Source: Cellvibrio sp. PSBB023
Lineage (GTDB): Bacteria > Pseudomonadota > Gammaproteobacteria > Pseudomonadales > Cellvibrionaceae
DNA length: 64,000 bases
Direction of reading: 5' to 3'
NCBI RefSeq assembly: GCF_002007605.1
Contig: NZ_CP019799.1
Span: 2,294,001 to 2,358,000 of the forward strand
Positions 26,130 to 34,347 of this stretch are shown here, piece after piece. The notes under the pieces are model-generated. The model did not search any database, had not been told where the DNA came from, and was given only the letters and a program-made list of their open reading frames with translations. How positions within the stretch are numbered: the stretch's first letter is position 1; every line of letters starts with the position of its first letter. Position numbers and translations under genes: made by a program.

Positions 26130-26841
26130 CACCCAACAACCGCTGCATTTCCTTGCGCACTACGGCATAGCATTCGCAAGCATAGCTCTCCAGACTTTTG
26201 CGGTTGAGCACCGAGATATGTCCGCGACGGTAGCTGATGCAACCATTTTCCTGCAAGCTCGCCGCCGCTGCTGTCACGCTTTCGCGGCGTACGCCGAGCA
26301 TGTTGGCGACTAATTCTTGTGTGAGTATAAATTCACCGGAGGTAATGCGATCCAGTGTGAGCAATAGCCAGCGGCTGAGTTGTTGTTCGACTGAATGATG
26401 GCGGTTGCACGCAGCGGTTTGGGAAACCTGGGTGATAAGCGCCTGGGTGTAGCGTAACAATAATTGTTGCAATGCAAGATTGCGGACAAACTCGGTTTTT
26501 AACAGCGAGCGCTCCAAGCGATAGGCATAACCACTGGTGTGAACCATGGCAGAGCTAGGCGTGGTATTACCGCCCGTAAATAGCGAAATACCCACCATAC
26601 CTTCATTGCCTACACCGGAAATTTCCACCGAAGCACCCGAGGTGGTGACATAGTGCAAAGAGACAATGGCGCTGGTGGGAAAATAGGCGTGTTGTAATTG
26701 GGTGTTGGGCTCGTAAAGCATATCGCCCAAACGCAATGGCACTAATTCCAAATGCGTCGCAAAGGCGTCGAGTTGCGCACAGGGCAATGCCGCTAATAAA
26801 TGATTTAACATCGGGCGCTGCTGGGATTCTGCAATCGACAT
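26122..26841 (-). CDS. Crp/Fnr-family transcription regulator (paralogue 2)
   Basis: I choose the ATG at 26841 (MSIAESQQRPMLNHLL), preceded by AAGGG at good distance. An ATG at 26889, one base after the upstream stop, is an alternative. The 239-residue protein has the sensor beta-roll (VSLHYVTTSGASVEISGVGNEGMVG), the dimer helix (LLLRYTQALITQVSQTAACNRHHS) and a Crp-type HTH (LVANMLGVRRESVTAAAASL). The R/E pair in the recognition helix resembles Crp. It ends a three-gene operon with a kinase and a response regulator. Confidence 0.87.
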   Translation of the reverse strand: MSIAESQQRPMLNHLLAALPCAQLDAFATHLELVPLRLGDMLYEPNTQLQHAYFPTSAIVSLHYVTTSGASVEISGVGNEGMVGISLFTGGNTTPSSAMVHTSGYAYRLERSLLKTEFVRNLALQQLLLRYTQALITQVSQTAACNRHHSVEQQLSRWLLLTLDRITSGEFILTQELVANMLGVRRESVTAAAASLQENGCISYRRGHISVLNRKSLESYACECYAVVRKEMQRLLGAS

Positions 26842-26890
26842 CGATGACCCTTTTGGTTTCTGCACCAAGGCAGGTGTGACTACATCCATC

Positions 26891-27751
26891 TTAACAACTC
26901 GCGGTATTGTTGATAGCGGCATTGCTGTACACCATTTGTTTGCATTCAACACCTATGCCGCGATAGCCAATAAAACGGCAAGATTGATCGAACATGGGTT
27001 CACCACTCACACGGTAATGTTGCTGCGAGCCATCGGTATAGGTACGGCTAAAAGCAAAATCAATAAAGGGTTGGCGCGCTTCAATTGCTGCATGCAATTG
27101 CGCACGTTCGGCAGCATCCCAGCCGTCGTCATCAGTGTTATGGGCGCTGCCATCCAGGCTATCGACACGAATACCTAGCATATCCAATACCGGGCCGGAC
27201 ACTTTAGTGAAGCGACCCGTTTCATCCTGCTCCCAGTACCAGTCCGATGCCAGTTCAGTCAGGCTGCGAAAGCGCGCTTCGCTCTCGCGCAATTCTGCGG
27301 TGCGTTCGGCCACTTTGGCTTCCAGTAATTTGCTGTAATCTTCCAATTTTTTATACAACAATCGCACTTCCAACATATTGTTGATGCGTGTTTTCACTTC
27401 AATTAAATCAAAGGGCTTACTAATAAAATCTTTCGCCCCGGCTTGCAGTGCGCGTACTTTATGCGCGGGCTGCGCCGTGAGAACAATCACGGGCAAATAG
27501 CCGTCGATAATATTGGTTTTCAGTGCTTCCATCACTTGAAAACCATCCATCGCTGGCATCTGCAAATCCAACAGGATTAAATCGTACTGATGTTGACGAT
27601 GCAGTGCACACACCTCGGTTGGGTTGAGTGTAGATGTCAGGTTTTTATAGCCAGCTTCGCTCAACAATTGCTCCAGCAATTGCACATTGGTGAGCTGGTC
27701 ATCCACGATCAAAATGTTTGCTTTCAGCAAATCGCCCTGTGTCAGCATCAT
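26891..27751 (-). CDS. Response regulator with PAS domain
   Basis: The 286-residue protein has an N-terminal receiver (about residues 10-130; acidic pair VDDQ, phospho-acceptor Asp in LILLDLQMPAMDGF, Lys in ISKPFD). A coiled linker (YKKLEDYSKLLEAKVAERTAELRES) and a PAS domain (about 165-275) follow, and there is no output domain. It overlaps the kinase gene upstream by 4 bases (ATGA) and stops one base before an alternative Crp start. It may pass the signal by protein contact, perhaps to the Crp-type protein or back to the kinase. Confidence 0.88.
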   Translation of the reverse strand: MMLTQGDLLKANILIVDDQLTNVQLLEQLLSEAGYKNLTSTLNPTEVCALHRQHQYDLILLDLQMPAMDGFQVMEALKTNIIDGYLPVIVLTAQPAHKVRALQAGAKDFISKPFDLIEVKTRINNMLEVRLLYKKLEDYSKLLEAKVAERTAELRESEARFRSLTELASDWYWEQDETGRFTKVSGPVLDMLGIRVDSLDGSAHNTDDDGWDAAERAQLHAAIEARQPFIDFAFSRTYTDGSQQHYRVSGEPMFDQSCRFIGYRGIGVECKQMVYSNAAINNTASC

Positions 27752-29448
27752 AGCGCTTGCTCTGGTTGTGCCGGATGGGCAGCGGCATATTTGAGCGTGA
27801 GGTCGAGCGTATCCATAAATTCATTCACTTTAATGGGCTTGGTGAGATAACGAAAAAAGCCCGCCTCCAAGCCCTTGGCTATATCGCGCGGCATGGCATT
27901 AGCGCTCAACGCCACAATCGGAATATGTTTGGTTGTAGGGTCTTTGGCGAGAATAAGCAGTGCAGTAATACCGCTGATACCAGGCAAATTAATATCCATC
28001 AAAATCATATCGGGCAGCGCACTGCGCGCTAGCGCAACACCTTCCAAGCCATCGCGCGCGGTGATTAATTTAATATCGGGGCGGCGGGCAATCAGATCTT
28101 CCACTAGCATCAAATTGGCAGGGTTGTCTTCCACATATAACAACAAGTGCTGCTCTTCATTGGTTTGGCGATAAATTTTTGTTGGTTCATCACTGACTTC
28201 GCCCACATCCTGCACGCGGGTATTGGTTAAATCCATTTCCACCCAGAATACGCAGCCCTGACCGACAACACTGTCCAAACCAATTGCACCACCCATTAAC
28301 TCAACTAACCGTTTGGTCATTACCAAACCTATGCCGGTGCCCTCTTCCGCATTGGCCTCCTGCCCAAGGCGATTAAACGGCTGGAATAATTGTTCAATTT
28401 GTTCCGGTGCCAGGCCTGAACCGGCATCCTCTACGGAGATGCGAATGCGCCCTGGTATGCGCTCCTCGCAAGTTACTTTGACACTGCCACCAACACTGTT
28501 GTATTTGATTGCGTTGGACAGCAAATTAATCAGTACCTGTTTAACGCGAGTGCGATCTGCCTTTACAAAGTAGCGCATGCCCAGGGGGGGAAAAGTGACA
28601 TGGATGCCGCGCTTATGGGCTTGAGGCTCAATCATGGCCGCACACTCCAGCATTACATCTGCCAAGCCCATAGGCTCAAGCGACAGCGATAATTTGCCCG
28701 ATTCAATCAAGGCGAGATCGAGAATTTCATTAATCAATTCCAGCAGATACCAGCCCGCTTGCAGAATCTGATCGATGCTGCGTTTTTGCGTGGCGGTCGG
28801 TGGAGGATTACCCGATTCAATTAATTGTGCAAAACCTAAAATCGCACTCAACGGTGTGCGCAATTCATGGCTCATGCTGGAGAGAAAATCAGATTTGGCG
28901 AGGTTGGCTTTTTCCGCAATCGCCATAGCCTGATTCAACTTTAACTCAGCCTGTTTGCGCTGCGAACTGTCGGTGCCAATCAGCAAATAGCCGATTAAAT
29001 TATTTTCATCATCGCGCAGCGCCGTTATCGAAACTATCGCCGGAAAACGGCTGCCGTCTTTGCAGATATAGGTGAGATCGTAAATATCCTCGATGCCGCG
29101 CGACGCCTTATAGGACAAGGCATCAAACCCCGGATTAATAGCCGCGCCCAACTCCAGGCTCAAGGCTTGCGCGCGTGCCAGTTCTTCTTCCGGATCGTGA
29201 ATATCACAGGGGGAAATTTTATTGACAATATCGGCGGCGGAATATCCCAAGGTACGCTCGGCACCGATATTGAATAGTTGAATAATGCCCTTTTCATCGG
29301 TGGCAATAATGGAAAAGTTGGCACTGGTCAAAATCGCATTTTGCAAGGCGCCGGTTTTTAATAACGCCTGCTGCCGCGCCACCTCTGTTACACACTCCAC
29401 ATTGCGTGGATTCCCCTGGGGCGACGCACTGTTTTCTGCATTAATCAT
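27748..29448 (-). CDS. PAS hybrid histidine kinase with C-terminal receiver
   Basis: I use the ATG at 29448 (MINAENSASPQGN), with TAGGGG 8 bases upstream; the frame also starts at a TTG at 29466. Order: a short coil, PAS (about 40-165), HisKA (MSHELRTPLSAILGF, phospho-His), HATPase (N-box NLLSNAIKYN, G-boxes DAGSGL and GTGIGL) and a receiver (about 440-560; ILMDINLPG phospho-Asp, LTKP Lys). No membrane helix is seen, so it senses a cytoplasmic signal through PAS. The operator copy at 29553-29574 lies upstream of the operon. Confidence 0.9.
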   Translation of the reverse strand: MINAENSASPQGNPRNVECVTEVARQQALLKTGALQNAILTSANFSIIATDEKGIIQLFNIGAERTLGYSAADIVNKISPCDIHDPEEELARAQALSLELGAAINPGFDALSYKASRGIEDIYDLTYICKDGSRFPAIVSITALRDDENNLIGYLLIGTDSSQRKQAELKLNQAMAIAEKANLAKSDFLSSMSHELRTPLSAILGFAQLIESGNPPPTATQKRSIDQILQAGWYLLELINEILDLALIESGKLSLSLEPMGLADVMLECAAMIEPQAHKRGIHVTFPPLGMRYFVKADRTRVKQVLINLLSNAIKYNSVGGSVKVTCEERIPGRIRISVEDAGSGLAPEQIEQLFQPFNRLGQEANAEEGTGIGLVMTKRLVELMGGAIGLDSVVGQGCVFWVEMDLTNTRVQDVGEVSDEPTKIYRQTNEEQHLLLYVEDNPANLMLVEDLIARRPDIKLITARDGLEGVALARSALPDMILMDINLPGISGITALLILAKDPTTKHIPIVALSANAMPRDIAKGLEAGFFRYLTKPIKVNEFMDTLDLTLKYAAAHPAQPEQAL

Positions 29449-29552
29449 CCACGCATCCCCTAACAATAAATAGTATCAAGCCACACTGGAAAAGCATGAA
29501 AGAGACTGCCCTCACCAGAAAACCGCTCATCATCATGACTTTTTATGCCCCT

Positions 29553-29574
29553 GTCTGTACGCTAGCGAACATAG
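29553..29574. promoter_or_regulatory. 22-bp palindromic operator, copy 8 (kinase operon)
   Basis: Left half GTCTGT and the CGCTAGCG core are perfect, and AACATAG forms the right half. It lies about 105 bp upstream of the chosen kinase start. Confidence 0.6.
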
Positions 29575-29612
29575 CCGCAACATAAAGCCCCTGGTGACCC
29601 GACATAAAACAA

Positions 29613-29639
29613 AAAAAGCCAGCACAAGGCTGACTTTTT
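29613..29639. terminator. Terminator after the double-OmpA gene
   Basis: A hairpin (AGCCAGC arm with GCTGACT arm, one mismatch) lies between an A-run and a T-run; on the minus strand it ends the OmpA gene 28 bases after its stop. Confidence 0.7.
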
Positions 29640-29666
29640 GATCACTACGTGAGTGCTATCAAACCC

Positions 29667-31148
29667 TTATTTTTTCGGGTAGCTAAAAATCACATTCACA
29701 CGGCGATTATCCTGCTGGCCGGCAGCACTGGTGTTGTAAGAGTGACGACGGTTTTTACCAAAACCTTCCGCACTCAAACGTGAACGCTCAATGCCTTCGT
29801 TTTTCACCAGGTAATCCACCACATTTTGCGCACGTTTTAGCGAAATCTCTTGCGCCAGTGCGGGCGTGGTTTGCAAATTCGCGGTGTGCCCTTCTACTGT
29901 GGCGGTAACCGTTTTGTTTTCTTTCAGGAATTTACCAACCTTGGACAATTCAGTGTGGTACTGGGGTTTAACCGCAGCACTGTTGTTATCAAACTCAATT
30001 AACATTCCCATGGTGACGCGTGCAGCAGCAGGTGTCAGGCCTTCTACATCGTTCGCACAAGAAATCATCGCGTTAATACGACGGTTAGCACGCTTACCCG
30101 CTTCTGTGGCGTTATCCGCAATGGGGCGAGTATCGCCATAACCGACAGCACTGATGCGTGCACTGGCAACACGTTGATCGCGTACCAAATAGTTCATGGC
30201 GCTCTCGGCACGATTGCGCGACAACACCATGTTGGATTCCGGCGTGCCAACATTATCGGTATGACCTTCAATAACCGCTTTGGTATCCGGGTATTTTTTC
30301 AGGAAGGTGCCAACAACCGCTAACTGTTCCAAGTCTTCGCGCTGAATTTCTGAATTGTTGATATCAAATTGCACATCCAGAGTGGTGCAATATTCATCGC
30401 GCATTTGATCGCGACGGGTTACTGGCTCGTCGTATACAACGGCCGGTGCAACATTATTTTCACCAAAGCGATAGAGTGCGCCGAGTGAATAAAGGTTAAT
30501 CGCGCCGTTATTGCCCATGACATCATTGATCGCATAACGCTCTGCTTCCAAACGCATTCCGAAGCGTTGGGTGAAGTCATATTGCAAACCGCCGCCCCAT
30601 TTAAAATTCACATCGCGATCACGACGGTGCGCATCGGTCACAATGACATCGCCGCTGCCTTGAAAGCGATCTTTTGATTCACTGTAGTGTGCACCGGCAC
30701 GGGCAAAGGCCGACAGTTTTTCCGTCATTGGCAAGGAGCCAACCAAGTCAATATTAAAGCCGCGCGTTTTGGTTCGGGTTTTTAATGCGCCGACTTGATC
30801 CTTTATGGCGCGCGATCCAAATTGTCCCAAATCAAAATAACCGCCTTCCAGCGCGAAATTATCATTCAGTTGATAACCGGCAAATACTTTAAAGCCGTTG
30901 TCGCGATCATCATCGGTAATAGAAGTTAAACCGCCACCCAATTCATTGTTGGCAATTAAACCGTCGTTAATACTTTCGTGTGTTTGGCCGATGTTTAAAC
31001 CACCGTACCAATTAGACGTGAGGTCGTATTTGTTGTCGGCCTGCGCTAACAACAGCGGGCTGCCAACCATGGCAACCAAACCAATAGCCAGTGCAAGGCG
31101 AGTTGGCTTGAGACATTGTGTAGATAAATGTTGTGGTGTGTGTTTCAT
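29667..31148 (-). CDS. OprF/OmpA-type porin with two OmpA C-terminal domains
   Basis: The start is the ATG at 31148 (MKHTPQHLSTQCLK), with GGAG 6 bases before it; the frame is open further upstream without support. The 493-residue protein has a signal peptide ending LLLAQA and a barrel domain (about 45-230; alternate strands with GGLNIGQTHESI). Two peptidoglycan-binding domains follow in tandem: about 255-365 (VIEGHTDNVGT, RANRRI) and 380-490 (TVEGHTANLQT, QDNRRVNV). The second lacks the usual Asp of HTD (HTA), so it may bind weakly. It anchors the outer membrane. Confidence 0.88.
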   Translation of the reverse strand: MKHTPQHLSTQCLKPTRLALAIGLVAMVGSPLLLAQADNKYDLTSNWYGGLNIGQTHESINDGLIANNELGGGLTSITDDDRDNGFKVFAGYQLNDNFALEGGYFDLGQFGSRAIKDQVGALKTRTKTRGFNIDLVGSLPMTEKLSAFARAGAHYSESKDRFQGSGDVIVTDAHRRDRDVNFKWGGGLQYDFTQRFGMRLEAERYAINDVMGNNGAINLYSLGALYRFGENNVAPAVVYDEPVTRRDQMRDEYCTTLDVQFDINNSEIQREDLEQLAVVGTFLKKYPDTKAVIEGHTDNVGTPESNMVLSRNRAESAMNYLVRDQRVASARISAVGYGDTRPIADNATEAGKRANRRINAMISCANDVEGLTPAAARVTMGMLIEFDNNSAAVKPQYHTELSKVGKFLKENKTVTATVEGHTANLQTTPALAQEISLKRAQNVVDYLVKNEGIERSRLSAEGFGKNRRHSYNTSAAGQQDNRRVNVIFSYPKK

Positions 31149-31263
31149 GTATAACTCCGGGAGGATATGCCGTCCGTTGTTGCGCGGAGTGCGCAGCCAG
31201 ACCTTAGGCTCAATAGGCTGAGCGGCTTCTTCGGTGGCCAGTATCGGAGTTTGCACACTGCAA

Positions 31264-31285
31264 GTCGGTGCGCTGGCAGACACAG
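31264..31285. promoter_or_regulatory. Palindromic operator, weaker candidate copy 9 (OmpA gene)
   Basis: GTCGGTGCGCTGGCAGACACAG keeps the GTC.GT left half, CGCT core and ACA right half, with changes at about four of the fixed positions. It lies 116 bp upstream of the ATG at 31148. Confidence 0.35.
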
Positions 31286-31324
31286 TCTTTTAATTATGGC
31301 GACATTCTTTCAGCCACAGCACCA

Positions 31325-32041
31325 TCACCCTGCAACACCTGCAAGCCATTGGCTTAAGGCTTCATTAACACGCAGTGGTTGCTCAAGCACAGAGAGATGG
31401 CCGCTGTCATTCACAATAATCAAGCCCGCGCCCGGTATTTCATTCACCATTTCCTGATGTAAACCAATGGGCGTAATGCCATCTTCACGGCCACATAACA
31501 CCAGGCTAGGGCAGCGAATTAAATGTAAAAACGGAAAACTATTAATGCGTTTCGCCATGGCATGTTGCTGACGGGAAAATACCTGCTCACCCAAATCGTT
31601 GGCCATACTGTGGATCAGGTTGACCAACCACACATCATCAAAATGCGCAGGCAATAATTGCTTGGGAATTAATTCATCAACCACTTGCTGGAAATGCGTT
31701 TGTGCAGACTGAACCGCCGCATAGCGATTCTCCCGCGTGGTGGGCGTATCTGTGCGCGCACTGGTATCCAATAACGCCAGCCCGGTAATACGCTCCGGTG
31801 CCTGACGCATCATTTCAAGTGCAACATATCCACCCATGGATAATCCAGCGAGGGCAAATGCACCGGCCGGGGCCCGTGATAATACTGATGCTGCCATACC
31901 GGCAATGCTGGTGGCTTTGGTTAAATCGCCCACCGATACGTGGGCGATGTTAGCAAGACCTGCTGTTTGGTGTTGCCATACTCGTGCGTCGTGCAATAAC
32001 CCGGGCAGTAGCAATAAATGTGGCAACGAATGACTATTCAC
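31325..32041 (-). CDS. Alpha/beta hydrolase
   Basis: The start is probably the GTG at 32041 (V-N-S-H-S-L-P), with AAGG 7 bases upstream; an ATG at 32086 would overlap the BON gene. The 238-residue protein has the nucleophile elbow AGLSMGGY, the acid in REDGITP and the His in DSGHLS, all in the expected order. No signal peptide is seen, so it is cytoplasmic. It resembles pimeloyl-ester or 3-oxoadipate enol-lactone hydrolase types, but the substrate cannot be assigned. It follows the BON lipoprotein after 25 bases and is likely cotranscribed. Confidence 0.85.
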   Translation of the reverse strand: MNSHSLPHLLLLPGLLHDARVWQHQTAGLANIAHVSVGDLTKATSIAGMAASVLSRAPAGAFALAGLSMGGYVALEMMRQAPERITGLALLDTSARTDTPTTRENRYAAVQSAQTHFQQVVDELIPKQLLPAHFDDVWLVNLIHSMANDLGEQVFSRQQHAMAKRINSFPFLHLIRCPSLVLCGREDGITPIGLHQEMVNEIPGAGLIIVNDSGHLSVLEQPLRVNEALSQWLAGVAG

Positions 32042-32066
32042 GACAGCAACCTTGTTAATAAAAACA

Positions 32067-32396
32067 TTATTTAACGCGCATATCATTTTTGACCGATTTA
32101 ACGCCCTTCACCTGACGTGCCAAAATCACGGCTTTATTGATATCGCTTTGCGAGCTGACAAAACCACTGAGCTGTACAACACCTTTATAAGTCTCCACAT
32201 TAATCTCAGCGACTTTTAAGGCTTGGTCTTCCATGATAGAGGCTTTTACTTTGGTAGTAATAACACTGTCATCAATATATTCACCCGTGCTGGAGCGGGT
32301 TGCTGTAGAACCGCAGCCCAACAGGGTGGCGAATAACAGGCTAATTAAAAAAGCGACACCAAACACTTTGGTGGTTGGAAAATGCATTGTGTTCAT
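32067..32396 (-). CDS. BON-domain lipoprotein (second)
   Basis: The start is the ATG at 32396 with GGAG 6 bases upstream; the longer frame to 32543 has no ribosome site. The 109-residue protein has a signal peptide with lipobox LLGC and one BON domain (about 40-108; VITTKVKASIMEDQAL, VVQLSGFV, VKSVKNDMRVK). Its gap is divergent from the DUF3185 gene, with an operator at 32579 between them. A periplasmic envelope-stress role is likely. Confidence 0.85.
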   Translation of the reverse strand: MNTMHFPTTKVFGVAFLISLLFATLLGCGSTATRSSTGEYIDDSVITTKVKASIMEDQALKVAEINVETYKGVVQLSGFVSSQSDINKAVILARQVKGVKSVKNDMRVK

Positions 32397-32578
32397 AATA
32401 ACTCCGTTGAAAAGGATATTTTTTGTCGGTAATACACGGTGGGGCTGCGCATGCTGATTACAGCGAACTAAAATCCACGACATAATCAGGACCGGCTTGA
32501 GTGTGCCAGCTTCATCCCGCTCACTCGGTACGCCAGAGCACAAAGGTGACCATATTGGCTGAGGTTTTTAATTGCATC

Positions 32579-32600
32579 CCATGTACGCTAACGCACGGAC
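32579..32600. promoter_or_regulatory. 22-bp palindromic operator, copy 10 (DUF3185 / BON divergent)
   Basis: Core CGCTAACG and right half ACGGAC are intact, with TGT in the left half. It lies 56 bp before the ATG at 32656 and 183 bp from the BON lipoprotein start at 32396. Confidence 0.65.
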
Positions 32601-32655
32601 AAGCAACACCCGGCCATAGCAGACTGACCTTTCTAAACAGCGCAGAGAAAAATGT

Positions 32656-32874
32656 ATGGATTGGAAAAAAGTTATCGCCTTTGTTCTTATCGGCTTAGGC
32701 ATTGTTGGCCTTGCTTATGGCGGATTCAGTTACACCAAAGAGACGCACGAAACCAATATTGGCCCGCTGAAATTAAGCGTCAAGGAAGAACAGCGAGTGA
32801 ATATCCCTCTCTCGCTGGGGATTGGTTTCATTTTGCTGGGCGGGTTACTGCTGGTAGTGAGTAAGAAGCATTAA
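32656..32874 (+). CDS. DUF3185-like small membrane protein
   Basis: The 72-residue protein has two membrane helices (about 6-24 and 50-68). Between them, KETHETNIGPLKLSVKEEQR is a polar loop of the DUF3185 kind. AGAG lies before the ATG. It is preceded at 56 bp by an operator copy. The family occurs in stress regulons; its activity is unknown. Confidence 0.78.
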   Translation: MDWKKVIAFVLIGLGIVGLAYGGFSYTKETHETNIGPLKLSVKEEQRVNIPLSLGIGFILLGGLLLVVSKKH

Positions 32875-32934
32875 TCATGCACTCAGGTTTCACCCGGTAA
32901 CAGCAACGTCCGCACAGCAATACAGGGAATAGTA

Positions 32935-33728
32935 TTACTGTGCGCAAGGAGGCAATCGTAGCACCGCTGTCGCACTCGCCGGGCGCGGTGCCACATAAGG
33001 GATTAAAGGTTCAGGCATCAGTCGATCAGTTTCTTTTTTTACCACGGCATAGCATTCACAACTTAATTGTTCCAACATCGGGCGATTGAGCACTGTGATT
33101 TTTCCACGCGCATACTCAATCACGCCAAGCTTTTGCAATTTACCCGCTGCCTCAGTCACACCTTCGCGGCGCACGCCCAACATATTGGCAATCAATTCCT
33201 GGGTCATGGTTAAACAATTACTAGGCAAGCGATCCAACGACAATAGCAACCAACGACACAATTGTTGATCGATAGAATGATGGCGATTACACACCGCCGT
33301 TTGTGCCATTTGTGTAATCAGCGATTGCGTGTAGCGCAATAAGAGCATCAGCATTTCGGTGTGGCGATTAAATTCATCTTTGAATTTTTGCCCTAACAAC
33401 CGATAGGCATAACCACCACTTTGAATAATCGCACGACTGGACGTGCTCTCGCCCCCATGAACAAGGCGATACCAATAATGCCCTCTTTACCAACGACCGA
33501 AATTTCCGCTGATGCGCCGTTCTCCATGACATACAGAAGCGACACGATGCAATCGATAGGAAAATATACATAGCGCAGCGTATCGCCAGACTCATACAAC
33601 ACCTTACCCAATGGCAAAGCAACCAACTCCAGGTTAGGCAACAGCCGTCCTTGAACATCAGCAGGCAGAGCGGCAATTAAATGGTTCTGCTGAGGTTTAC
33701 ATGAAGGGTATTTCTTGATTTGCGGCAT
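32935..33728 (-). pseudogene. Crp/Fnr-family regulator (paralogue 3), frameshifted
   Basis: The first frame, from the ATG at 33728, encodes the sensor beta-roll (SLLYVMENGASAEISVVGKE, GIIGIALFMG) and then goes out of frame. The second frame continues with the dimer helix (LLLRYTQSLITQMAQTAVCN) and the HTH (LIANMLGVRREGVTEAAGKL). Alignment with the paralogue at 26122 shows that one extra G in the run at 33452-33456 (five C on the plus strand) restores GGESTSSRAIIQ and GGYAYRLL and a complete protein of about 264 residues. So it is either a one-base knock-out or a base error. Otherwise the sequence looks well preserved. Confidence 0.8.
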
Positions 33729-33800
33729 AGGCGTTGCTCCTTTCGGTGCGATAATTCATCCAAAGTTCATGGGCACATAGTAGCCAAGCCGCCCACTTAG

Positions 33801-33822
33801 CTATGTACGCTACCGCACAGAC
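33801..33822. promoter_or_regulatory. 22-bp palindromic operator, copy 11 (Crp/Fnr paralogue 3)
   Basis: Left half ATGT, CGCTACCG core, and a perfect ACAGAC right half. It lies 73 bp upstream of the ATG at 33728; as with paralogue 1, autoregulation is suggested. Confidence 0.65.
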
Positions 33823-33942
33823 TACGCCTAAACGCACCAAATGCACTCATTTCCGCAAAAGATGCCTATTAATCAAGAATTTAATAGCTAAAAGAATGGC
33901 TTCCTTTTGCTTTACAGGTATTAGCCCTTATCGCAACAGCCA

Positions 33943-34347
33943 TTACGTACCGCAATTTATTTTCCAGGGCACACCAAAACGATCAACAACGATGGCATAG
34001 CACGGAGACCAGAAGGTTTTTTGTGGCGGAAAAATAATGTCGCCACCAACAGAAAGCTGACTAAACGCAGATTTAACAGCGTCCGCTGTGCTTAAACCAA
34101 GCAACAAATAAAATCCATTTGGCTTTTGGTATTCCTCTGGCTTGACGTCAGCACCCGCCAGCTCCATGCCATGAATAGAAATATTGGCATGAACAATTTT
34201 ACCCTGCCAGTCGGCAGAAGCACTTTGTGACATAGGTGAGTTTTTAACTTGAAGCACTGTACCAATTACGCCCTGCAAACTCGCCGCATAGAACTCAAAC
34301 GCCTCTTGGCATTGACCATTAAAATTGATATGAAATGATAAGCTCAT
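33943..34347 (-). CDS. PhnB-like VOC-family protein
   Basis: The 134-residue protein has the pattern of the 3-demethylubiquinone-9 3-methyltransferase / PhnB-like VOC family: HINFNGQCQEAFEFYAASLQG at the N-terminus, VHANISIHGMELAGADV in the middle and a closing FGVPWKINC. Family length is about 135-150 residues. Despite the name, most members have no proven activity; some bind metals. The gene stands alone and no palindromic operator is seen upstream. Confidence 0.82.
   Translation of the reverse strand: MSLSFHINFNGQCQEAFEFYAASLQGVIGTVLQVKNSPMSQSASADWQGKIVHANISIHGMELAGADVKPEEYQKPNGFYLLLGLSTADAVKSAFSQLSVGGDIIFPPQKTFWSPCYAIVVDRFGVPWKINCGT

Noticed and set aside
33803..34000. A 65-codon plus-strand frame starting inside operator copy 11
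   Set aside because: It overlaps the end of the PhnB-like gene, has no ribosome site and no recognisable domain.
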